From: Pseudomonadota bacterium
Lineage (GTDB): Bacteria; Pseudomonadota; Gammaproteobacteria; Steroidobacterales; Steroidobacteraceae
DNA: 25,081 nucleotides
Direction of reading: 5' to 3'
Assembly: GCA_016720075.1 (NCBI GenBank)
Contig: JADJXW010000016.1
Location: 1-25,081 of the forward strand
Under the pieces are notes generated by a model. That model did not search any database. It was not told where the DNA came from and worked only from the letters and a program-made list of their open reading frames with translations. Shown here in pieces: positions 1 to 9,974 of the stretch. Within the stretch, counting starts at the first letter, position 1, and each line of letters begins with the position of its first letter. The position numbers and the translations under genes are program-made.

Positions 1-1839
<1,839 letters not shown>

Positions 1840-1843
1840 GTAA

Positions 1844-3025
1844 TCAGTTCTCGGTGCCGGGTTGGCGCGGACGGCCGCCAGCCACCAGCTGCTGCTGCAG
1901 GCGCTTGATCATGGCCTGCGTGAACCGGTCGAACAGCGGCAGCAGGTCGTGTGGGCCGGGGCTCGCTTCCGGGTGGCCCTGGAAACTGAACGCGGTGCGG
2001 TCGGTCAGTTCGATGCCCTGCAGCGATCCGTCGAACAGCGACACATGCGTGGCGCGAACATTGGCCGGCAGCGATTCCGGATCCACCGCGAAGCCATGGT
2101 TCTGGCTGGTGATCATCACGCGGCGCGAGGCCAGGTCCTGCACCGGATGGTTCGCGCCGTGGTGGCCGAACTTCATCTTGATGGTGCGCGCGCCGGCGGC
2201 AAGGCCAAGCAGCTGGTGACCCAGGCAGATGCCGAACACCGGGATGTCGGTCTTCAGGAATTCGCGGATGGCCTCGATGGCATAGGTGCAAGGCTCAGGA
2301 TCACCGGGGCCGTTGGACAGGAAGATGCCATCCGGGTGCAGCGCCATCACTTCCGAGGCTGGGGTCTGCGCGGGCACCACGGTCATGCGGCAGCCCGCGT
2401 CCGCCAGCAGCCGCAGGATGTTGCGCTTGATGCCGAAATCGTAGGCAACCACGTGCAGGCGCTGCTGCGGTCGCAGCGTGGGCCGGCTGCCGGTGCGCCA
2501 GATGCTGCCGTCATTCCACTGGTAGCGCTCGCGCGTGGTGACCACCTTGGCCAGGTCCATGCCCGCAAGGCCCGGGAAACGGCGCGCGGCATGCACTGCG
2601 GCGTTCGCGTCGATGTTCTCGCCCGTCATGATGCAGCCGGACTGCACGCCCTTCTCGCGCAGCACGCGCGTCAGGCGGCGGGTGTCGATGCCGGCAATGG
2701 CGACGATGCGGCCGCGCTCCAGGTACTCGGCCAGCGACAGGTTCGATCGCCAGTTGCTGGTCATCAATGGCAGGTCGCGTATCACGAGGCCGGCAGGCGC
2801 CACCATCGAGGACTCCTGGTCCTCAGGCGTGGTGCCGGTGTTGCCGATGTGCGGATAAGTCAGCGTGACGATCTGTCGGCTGTAAGACGGATCGGAAAGG
2901 ATCTCCTGATAACCCGTCATCGAGGTATTGAAGACGACTTCGCCGGTGGTATTTCCTTTTGCCCCGATGGAAATTCCGTGGAAAACGGATCCATCCGCCA
3001 GAGCCAGTACGGCGCTCACACTCAC
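1844..3025 (-). CDS. carA: Carbamoyl-phosphate synthase small subunit (glutaminase)
   Basis: This subunit hydrolyses glutamine and channels ammonia to CarB. The protein has 393 residues, normal for the family. The N-terminal CarA domain (MSVSAVLALADGSVFHG, then TGYQEILSDPSY) is followed by a class I amidotransferase domain. Cys267 in FGICLGHQ is the nucleophile, and His351/Glu353 in GHPEASPGPHD complete the triad. The start is GTG at 3025, chosen because GGAGG lies at 3033-3037, 7 bases upstream. A 246-bp gap separates it from dapB and holds a promoter candidate and a leader hairpin, so carAB can probably be expressed apart from the chaperone genes upstream. Confidence 0.97.
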   Translation of the reverse strand: MSVSAVLALADGSVFHGISIGAKGNTTGEVVFNTSMTGYQEILSDPSYSRQIVTLTYPHIGNTGTTPEDQESSMVAPAGLVIRDLPLMTSNWRSNLSLAEYLERGRIVAIAGIDTRRLTRVLREKGVQSGCIMTGENIDANAAVHAARRFPGLAGMDLAKVVTTRERYQWNDGSIWRTGSRPTLRPQQRLHVVAYDFGIKRNILRLLADAGCRMTVVPAQTPASEVMALHPDGIFLSNGPGDPEPCTYAIEAIREFLKTDIPVFGICLGHQLLGLAAGARTIKMKFGHHGANHPVQDLASRRVMITSQNHGFAVDPESLPANVRATHVSLFDGSLQGIELTDRTAFSFQGHPEASPGPHDLLPLFDRFTQAMIKRLQQQLVAGGRPRQPGTEN

Positions 3026-3100
3026 TCAGCGACCTCCGCTGTTGCTTCGCGGCTCGTCATTGTCCTCGCGATACCGGTTTTCTGATTGCGGATGCACAAA

Positions 3101-3132
3101 GCGGGAGGAGTTCTTGTGGAACGCCCTCCCGC
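3101..3132 (-). terminator. Terminator-like hairpin in the carA leader
   Basis: Read on the minus strand, arms 3132-3125 and 3108-3101 (GCGGGAGG / CCTCCCGC) pair perfectly. An inner GTTC/GAAC stem (3122-3119 with 3113-3110) closes a five-base loop. The stem is followed by only a short T-run (TTTGTG). It sits about 75 bases before carA and downstream of the candidate carA promoter. It could end read-through from dapB, act as an attenuator, or only be a structured leader. The structure is seen directly; its role is inference. Confidence 0.5.
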
Positions 3133-3245
3133 CTTGCGCGGACTAAACCCGAAACTGGATGTATCGGATTCGGGCGAAATTCTACGTTCCGGGTGCCCGC
3201 CCTGTCCATGTGAACTTGCCCCAAAATGGCCCGGCGCAAGGCGGG
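3128..3245. repeat. 12-bp perfect inverted repeat flanking the carA promoter
   Basis: CCCGCCTTGCGC at 3128-3139 is the exact reverse complement of GCGCAAGGCGGG at 3234-3245, with 94 bases between. The inner arm shares bases 3128-3132 with the terminator-like hairpin at 3101-3132, so the two pairings exclude one another in RNA. Only a transcript reading through from dapB contains both arms; one starting at the candidate carA promoter lacks the distal arm. Confidence 0.5.
3179..3208 (-). promoter_or_regulatory. Candidate sigma-70 promoter of carAB
   Basis: On the minus strand TGGACA (3208-3203) and TAGAAT (3184-3179) are separated by 18 bases. Each matches the consensus at five of six positions. 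The predicted start near 3172 gives a leader of about 145 bases carrying the hairpin at 3101-3132. No ArgR box or other known operator was recognised. Confidence 0.5.
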
Positions 3246-3271
3246 CGAGTAGTCGCAGGTAAATCATCAAA

Positions 3272-4078
3272 TCATTGTTTTGGAAAGAGAAAATCTGCCA
3301 TCTGGTAACGGTTGGCAGGCCTGTTGGACAGCCACAGGGCCGCTGCCAGGGCTCCCCGGGAGAAGATTGCCCTGTCAGTAGCTGTGTGGCTCAGGCGCAA
3401 CTGTTCCCCAGACCCCAGGAACCGCACATCGTGCTCCCCCACCACGTCGCCTCCCCGGGCCACCGAGAAGCCGATGCCCCCTTTGCCACGGGCGCCCGAG
3501 CGGGCGCCGGTGAGGTCCACCGGACGTGAAAGATGCTCGCCGCGACCAGCGGCGGCGGCATCACCCAGCGCCAGCGCGGTGCCCGAGGGCGCATCCACCT
3601 TGTGGCGGTGGTGCGCCTCGAAGATTTCGATGTCGTAGGTTTCGGGCAGCGCCTGCGCGGCGCGGCGCACAAGTTCAAGCAGCACGTTGAGCGCAAGGCT
3701 GGTGTTGGCGGCGACCAGCACCGGAATCTTCCGGGAAGCCGCATCGATGCGCTGCTGCGTGTCGGCCGAGAGCCCGGTGGTGCCGATCAGCAGCGGCACG
3801 CCCGCCCTGGCACAGGCCTCTGCCGTATCGGCCACGACCTCGGCGCGCGAGAAATCGATGACCACATCGATCGAAGGCAGCACCGCCGGAAGGTCTGCGG
3901 TGATCGCGACGCCCGCAGCCCTGCCACCAGACAGGGAACCCGCATCCTGGCCCAGCACGCTGGAACCGCTGCGGGCTATGGCTGCGGCCAGCGTGGCCCC
4001 GGGATGGGAACAGACAGCCTTCACGAGCTCGGCGCCCATTCTTCCTGCTACGCCGATGATCCCGATCCGGACTGACAT
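3272..4078 (-). CDS. dapB: 4-hydroxy-tetrahydrodipicolinate reductase
   Basis: DapB carries out the NAD(P)H-dependent reduction step of the diaminopimelate/lysine pathway. The 268-residue protein has normal length. It begins with the dinucleotide-binding loop GVAGRMG (residues 9-15). IGTTG lies near residue 99, and the signature HHRHKVDAPSGTA at 156-168 carries the catalytic His and Lys. Its start is 9 bases after the dnaJ stop, so it is transcribed with the chaperone genes, an order common in gammaproteobacteria (dnaK-dnaJ-dapB-carAB). It has no promoter of its own that I can see. Confidence 0.97.
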   Translation of the reverse strand: MSVRIGIIGVAGRMGAELVKAVCSHPGATLAAAIARSGSSVLGQDAGSLSGGRAAGVAITADLPAVLPSIDVVIDFSRAEVVADTAEACARAGVPLLIGTTGLSADTQQRIDAASRKIPVLVAANTSLALNVLLELVRRAAQALPETYDIEIFEAHHRHKVDAPSGTALALGDAAAAGRGEHLSRPVDLTGARSGARGKGGIGFSVARGGDVVGEHDVRFLGSGEQLRLSHTATDRAIFSRGALAAALWLSNRPANRYQMADFLFPKQ

Positions 4079-4087
4079 GCGACCTCT

Positions 4088-5230
4088 CTAGTTTTCGGCG
4101 CCGGTGAAGAAGCGCTTCACGCCCTCGAAGAATCCTTCCTCGCGCGGGGAGTGCCTGCCGTCATCGGCCTTCAGCGAAGACTCGAATTTTCGCAGCAAAT
4201 CCTTCTGCTCGCTGGAGAGTTTGACGGGGGTCTCCACCATGACCTTGCAGAACAGGTCGCCACGCGACCCACCGCGCACGGGCTTCACGCCCTTGTCGCG
4301 CAGGCGAAAGACCCGGCCGGACTGCGTTTCGGCAGGAATCTTCAGCGAAACCTGGCCATCGAGCGTCGGCACGATCACGGTGCCACCCAGTGCGGCCGTG
4401 ACGAAGCTCACCGGCACCTCGCACGACAGGTGCTCGCCCTCACGCTCGAAGATCTCGTGCGGGCGAACGTGCACTTCCACGTACAGGTCACCGGTCGGTC
4501 CGCCATTGCGCCCGGCCTCGCCCTCGCCCGACAGGCGGATGCGGTCGCCATTGTCGACGCCTGGGGGAATCTTGACCGCCAGCTTCTTGGTGCGGCGCAC
4601 GCGTCCCTGCCCCAGGCAGGTGTCGCAGGGATTGCGGATGATCTTGCCGGTGCCACGGCAGCGCGGACAGGCCTGCTGCAGCTGGAAGAAGCCCTGCGTG
4701 ACCCGCACCTGGCCCGAGCCATGGCAGGTCTCGCACTGCACGGGGTTCGAGCCCTTCGCGGCGCCCGAGCCACTGCAGGTCTCGCACTCGCACAGTTTCG
4801 GCACATCGATCTCGATCGACGCGCCAAACACGGCCTGGTTCAGGTCGAGCTCCAGTTCGTAGCGCAGGTCCGCGCCCCGGAACACCTGCGAGCGGCCACC
4901 GCGGCGGCCACCACCGAAAATGTCGCCGAACACGTCACCGAAGATGTCGCCGAAGGCCTCGCCGGGATTGAACCCCGGGCCGCCGCCACCGGCGCCGCGC
5001 TGCGCCTCGAGGCCCTCGTGCCCGAACTGGTCATAGGCAGCGCGCTTCTGCGCATCGGAGAGCACCTCGTAGGCCTCCTTGGCCTCCTTGAACTGCTCCT
5101 CCGCGCTCTTGTCGTCGGGATTGCGATCCGGATGCAGCTTCATGGCGAGGCGCCGGTAAGCCTTCTTGATGTCGGCTTCCGACGCGTCGCGCGCTACGTC
5201 GAGGACTTTGTAGTAGTCACGTTTCGCCAT
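4088..5230 (-). CDS. dnaJ: Chaperone protein DnaJ (Hsp40)
   Basis: DnaJ delivers unfolded clients to DnaK and stimulates its ATPase. The 380-residue protein shows all class A parts in order: a J domain with HPD at residues 33-35, a Gly/Phe-rich segment (about 75-115, including repeated FGDIFGDVFGDIFGG), four CxxCxGxG zinc repeats (CETCSGSG, CETCHGSG, CPRCRGTG, CDTCLGQG), and a C-terminal client-binding region. It follows dnaK after 38 bases. No strong ribosome-binding site is visible before ATG 5230, but MAKRDYYKVL is the standard N-terminus. Confidence 0.98.
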   Translation of the reverse strand: MAKRDYYKVLDVARDASEADIKKAYRRLAMKLHPDRNPDDKSAEEQFKEAKEAYEVLSDAQKRAAYDQFGHEGLEAQRGAGGGGPGFNPGEAFGDIFGDVFGDIFGGGRRGGRSQVFRGADLRYELELDLNQAVFGASIEIDVPKLCECETCSGSGAAKGSNPVQCETCHGSGQVRVTQGFFQLQQACPRCRGTGKIIRNPCDTCLGQGRVRRTKKLAVKIPPGVDNGDRIRLSGEGEAGRNGGPTGDLYVEVHVRPHEIFEREGEHLSCEVPVSFVTAALGGTVIVPTLDGQVSLKIPAETQSGRVFRLRDKGVKPVRGGSRGDLFCKVMVETPVKLSSEQKDLLRKFESSLKADDGRHSPREEGFFEGVKRFFTGAEN

Positions 5231-5268
5231 GCAGCTGCTGCTTGTTCCGGAGAAGTGGGGCTACGCCT

Positions 5269-7209
<1,941 letters not shown>

Positions 7210-7254
7210 GTCGTTTACCCCAAGAAAAATGTGCCCGGTGGGCTGATAAGTCCT

Positions 7255-7282
7255 ATCTGGGAGCCGTTACCGGCAGTTCAAG
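7255..7282 (-). promoter_or_regulatory. Candidate second sigma-32 promoter, in front of dnaK
   Basis: On the minus strand CTTGAAC (7282-7276, overlapping the grpE stop) is followed after 13 bases by TCCCAGAT (7262-7255). The heat-shock consensus is CTTGAAA then CCCCATnT. The spacing equals that of the stronger site before grpE. The -10 part has two mismatches, so this is tentative. Confidence 0.35.
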
Positions 7283-7811
7283 TGTTTTCAGACCCGCGCG
7301 CGACGATGACGCGAGCGGGTCGCAACAACCGCCCGTTGAGCTCATAGCCCCGCTGCACCACCTGCAGCACCGAATGCGGTTCGGCCGTGGGCGATTCCTG
7401 CATGGCCATGGCCTCATGGCGCGCCGGGTCGAAAGGCTCGCCCTGGGGGTCCAGCGTGACGACGGCGAAACGCTCCAGCGCCTTGTGCAGCAGCTTCAGC
7501 GTGGCCTCCTGGCCGGCGGCCAGGCTCGCGGCATCGGCACGGGCACCGGTGGCCACCGCCATTTCCAGCCCATCCACTGCCGGCAGCAGTTCCTGCACGA
7601 ATTTCTCAAGCGCATAGCGGTGGGCCTGCTCCACGTCGCGCGCCGCGCGCTTGCGGATGTTGTCCAGCTCCGCCGCCGCCCTCAGCACCTGCTCCCGATG
7701 CTGGACGAGCTGTTCACGGGCAGCCTCGAGCTCGGCCCGCAGCTGCGAGAGCTCGTCCGGCGCCGTCGCGCCCGGGGCATCCGCGCCCTGCCCGGTCTCC
7801 ACTTCAGTCAT
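7278..7811 (-). CDS. grpE: Nucleotide exchange factor GrpE
   Basis: GrpE releases ADP from DnaK. The 177-residue protein has an acidic N-terminus, a long coiled-coil region (about residues 20-60, rich in Leu, Glu and Gln), the segment AELDNIRKRAARDVEQAHRY, and a C-terminal beta domain. The family signature lies near the end, in SVLQVVQRGYELNGRLLRPA followed by RVIVA. Start ATG 7811 has GGAG at 7820-7817, spaced 5 bases. It is the first gene after the heat-shock promoter at 7892-7919 and has a strong leader hairpin (7832-7865). Confidence 0.96.
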   Translation of the reverse strand: MTEVETGQGADAPGATAPDELSQLRAELEAAREQLVQHREQVLRAAAELDNIRKRAARDVEQAHRYALEKFVQELLPAVDGLEMAVATGARADAASLAAGQEATLKLLHKALERFAVVTLDPQGEPFDPARHEAMAMQESPTAEPHSVLQVVQRGYELNGRLLRPARVIVARGSENT

Positions 7812-7831
7812 TTAATCTCCACTAAACAATA

Positions 7832-7865
7832 GCCTGCACGGGATTTGAAACCCCGTTTCGCAGGC
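7832..7865 (-). promoter_or_regulatory. Stable hairpin in the grpE 5' leader
   Basis: Arms GCCTGC (7865-7860) and GCAGGC (7837-7832) pair, with an inner stem ACGGG/CCCGT (7856-7852 with 7842-7838). A three-base bulge (7859-7857) and a nine-base loop complete it. It lies between the sigma-32 promoter and the grpE ribosome-binding site, leaving that site free. No T-run follows, so it is not a standard terminator. Role unknown. Confidence 0.5.
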
Positions 7866-7891
7866 GACACTGCGCCGCATGGGCGCGGACA

Positions 7892-7919
7892 ATATGGGGA
7901 CTAGCGCCGGGAACTCAAG
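7892..7919 (-). promoter_or_regulatory. Sigma-32 heat-shock promoter of grpE-dnaK-dnaJ
   Basis: On the minus strand CTTGAGT (7919-7913) and CCCCATAT (7899-7892) are separated by 13 bases. This is close to the RpoH consensus CTTGAAA and CCCCATnT with normal spacing. The -35 part is inside the last codons of hrcA (its stop is at 7901-7903). The predicted transcript begins near 7885 and covers the leader hairpin. The match is seen directly; the sigma factor is inferred from the consensus and the genes behind it. Confidence 0.8.
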
Positions 7920-8962
7920 GCCGACCCGAGCAGGCGGGCGGTCAGGTCGACCACGGGGATCACCCGTTCGTACGCCATTCGCGTGGGACCGATGACGCCA
8001 ATCACGCCCACCGTGCCATCGTCCGAGCTGTAGGGCGCGGCCACGACGCTGCAGTCGTCGAAGATCTGGTAGCCGGATTCCTGGCCGATGAAGATCTGCA
8101 CGCCCTGGCCGTGCAGGCTCATGTCGAGCAGCTGCAGGATCTCGCGCTTCTCGTTGAAGGCATCGAAAAGCCGGCGAAGCTTTTCCACCGACGAAAGCTC
8201 GGCGAATCCCATCAACTTGGTCTCGCCGGCCACCATCAGCTCCATGTCACCCCTGCCGGCGGGCTCGGCAAAGACCTGCTGCGCCACGGAGATGGTGTCG
8301 ACCATGCCCTGGTTCAGGTGCTCGCGCATCTCCGACAGCTGGGCGATGAGGTCCTGCCGCACCTGCTCCACCGTGCGACCGCGAAACTGCTCGTTGAGCG
8401 CGCCGGCGGCACGGCGAAGCTCCTCCGGAGGGATCTGCCGGTCGAGCTGCACGACCCGGTTCTGCACCTCCCGGTCATCGAACACCAGGATGGCCAGCAC
8501 CCGCCGTTCAGAAAGCGGCAGGAACTCGATGTGGGTGAGCGCGGCGGCCTGCGAGGAATGCATGGACACCACGCCGGCAAGCTGCGTCACGTTGGAAAGC
8601 AGCTGCGAGGCCACCGACACCAGCGAGCGCGAATCATCGGACCCGCCCAGCTCCCGCCGCAGCTGTTCGACGGCGGCCGCCTCGAGCGGCTGCACCTTCA
8701 GCAGCGTATCGATGAAGAACCGGTAGCCCTTGGGCGTGGGAATTCGGCCGGCCGACGTGTGGGGCGAGGCGACGAAGCCATAGGCCTCGAGGTCGGCCAT
8801 CACATTGCGGATGGTGGCGGCCGAGAGATTCAGGCCCGAATCGCGTGACAGGCTGCGCGACCCGACCGGCTGGCCGTCGCGAATATAGCTCTCCACCAGC
8901 ACCTTCAGCAGCTGCTGGGCACGATCGTTGAGCTTGGATTCCTCGCGCTTTTCAGCGTTCAT
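7901..8962 (-). CDS. hrcA: Heat-inducible transcription repressor HrcA
   Basis: HrcA represses heat-shock genes by binding CIRCE operators and responds to GroEL. The 353-residue protein starts with a winged helix (about residues 10-80): LLKVLVESYIRDGQPVGSRS, then LSAATIRNVMADLEAYGFV and SPHTSAGRIPTPKGYRFFID. A GAF-like dimerisation domain ends in GVIGPTRMAYERVIPVVD. Length is typical. It is the first gene of the minus-strand run. No CIRCE (TTAGCACTC-N9-GAGTGCTAA) is visible before hrcA, grpE or dnaK, so its targets, most likely groESL by analogy with xanthomonads, are probably outside the window. Confidence 0.96.
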   Translation of the reverse strand: MNAEKREESKLNDRAQQLLKVLVESYIRDGQPVGSRSLSRDSGLNLSAATIRNVMADLEAYGFVASPHTSAGRIPTPKGYRFFIDTLLKVQPLEAAAVEQLRRELGGSDDSRSLVSVASQLLSNVTQLAGVVSMHSSQAAALTHIEFLPLSERRVLAILVFDDREVQNRVVQLDRQIPPEELRRAAGALNEQFRGRTVEQVRQDLIAQLSEMREHLNQGMVDTISVAQQVFAEPAGRGDMELMVAGETKLMGFAELSSVEKLRRLFDAFNEKREILQLLDMSLHGQGVQIFIGQESGYQIFDDCSVVAAPYSSDDGTVGVIGVIGPTRMAYERVIPVVDLTARLLGSALSSRR

Positions 8963-8972
8963 TGGCAGGGGG

Positions 8973-9002
8973 ACGCTAGCCGCGCCCCGGCATTGCCGTC
9001 AA
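8973..9002 (-). promoter_or_regulatory. Candidate hrcA promoter
   Basis: On the minus strand TTGACG (9002-8997) lies 18 bases from TAGCGT (8978-8973). The -35 is good and the -10 is weak. The predicted start would fall only a few bases from the hrcA ATG at 8962. No CIRCE operator overlaps it. Confidence 0.35.
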
Positions 9003-9053
9003 GTTGCCGATTCGCGCACCAAATCCCTGCCCAGCCCCATGGTGCGGTACCGG

Positions 9054-9059
9054 TAAACT
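9054..9059 (+). promoter_or_regulatory. -10-like box directly upstream of nadK
   Basis: TAAACT ends 9 bases before the nadK ATG at 9069, and no Shine-Dalgarno sequence lies between. If it is used, the mRNA would begin within a few bases of the start codon. No matching -35 hexamer was recognised. Confidence 0.3.
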
Positions 9060-9068
9060 AGACCCCTC

Positions 9069-9962
9069 ATGAGCAAGGCCATCCATACCTGCGCATTGCT
9101 GGGCCGGTTCGAGGAGAACACGGTCCGGGAATCCGCTGCGGCGCTGCTGCCGCACCTGGCGCAGCGGGGTCTCACCACGCTGGTCCAGCGCACCGCGGCG
9201 GCCAGCGCCCTGGGCGAAGCCGCCGTTGCCGTGGACGACGCGGAACTGGTCACCCGGGCCCAGCTCGCCGTGGTCATCGGCGGCGACGGCTCGCTGCTCT
9301 ATGCCGCAAGACTGGTGGCCGGCAGCGGCATCCCGCTGCTGGGCATCAACCGCGGGCGGCTGGGCTTCCTCACCGACGTCATGCCACAGGACATGTTCCA
9401 GTGCGTGGATTCGGTGCTGGAAGGTCACTACGAGAGCGACCACCGCCCCCTGCTCGAAGCCCGGCTCAGCGGCCCCGGGCGCGAAACGCGCTCGCAGCTC
9501 GCGCTCAACGACGTGGTGCTGGCCAAGTGGGAAACCGGTCGCATCCTCGACTTCGAAACCCGCATCGATGGCCGATTCGTCAACAGCCACGGCGCCGATG
9601 GACTGGTGGTGTCGAGCAGCACGGGCTCCACGGCCTATGCATTGTCGTGCGGCGGCCCCATCGTCGACCCCGCGCTCGATGTGCTGGTCGTGGTGCCCAT
9701 CTGCCCGCACACGCTGGCCGATCGCCCCATCGTGGTTTCCGGTCGCAGCACCGTCAGCGTGGTGCTGCACGAACGCTACGACACGCGCGCGCAGGTCACC
9801 TGCGACGGCGTGGTGTTCGGCGAACTGCAGCCCGGCGAGCAGCTCGAGATCTGCCCCTCGGCACACCGCATCACGCTGCTGCATCCGCCCGGCTACGATT
9901 ACTACCGACTGCTGCGATCCAAGCTGCACTGGGGCCGCGGGGGCGGCAACCTGCAGCGCTGA
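9069..9962 (+). CDS. nadK: NAD kinase
   Basis: NadK phosphorylates NAD to NADP in the cytosol. The 297-residue protein has the signature GGDGSLL at residues 71-77 (catalytic Asp73). The INRGRLGFLTD segment follows, then LNDVVL near residue 157 and the glycine-rich ADGLVVSSSTGSTAYALSCG loop. These are the usual ATP and NAD contact motifs, and the length is normal. It is divergent from hrcA (106 bp between starts) and 12 bases upstream of recN, as in many gammaproteobacteria. There is no ribosome-binding site before the ATG, which fits a leaderless message. Confidence 0.96.
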   Translation: MSKAIHTCALLGRFEENTVRESAAALLPHLAQRGLTTLVQRTAAASALGEAAVAVDDAELVTRAQLAVVIGGDGSLLYAARLVAGSGIPLLGINRGRLGFLTDVMPQDMFQCVDSVLEGHYESDHRPLLEARLSGPGRETRSQLALNDVVLAKWETGRILDFETRIDGRFVNSHGADGLVVSSSTGSTAYALSCGGPIVDPALDVLVVVPICPHTLADRPIVVSGRSTVSVVLHERYDTRAQVTCDGVVFGELQPGEQLEICPSAHRITLLHPPGYDYYRLLRSKLHWGRGGGNLQR

Positions 9963-9974
9963 AGGGCCTTTCGC

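Noticed and set aside
3026..3271. Short open frames in the dapB-carA gap as leader peptide or gene
   Set aside because: The frames of 72-84 codons overlap the promoter and hairpin, have no ribosome-binding site, and show no Arg-rich or pyrimidine-linked leader pattern.
7812..9068. CIRCE operator near hrcA or grpE
   Set aside because: Neither half-site TTAGCACTC nor GAGTGCTAA was found in the intergenic stretches.
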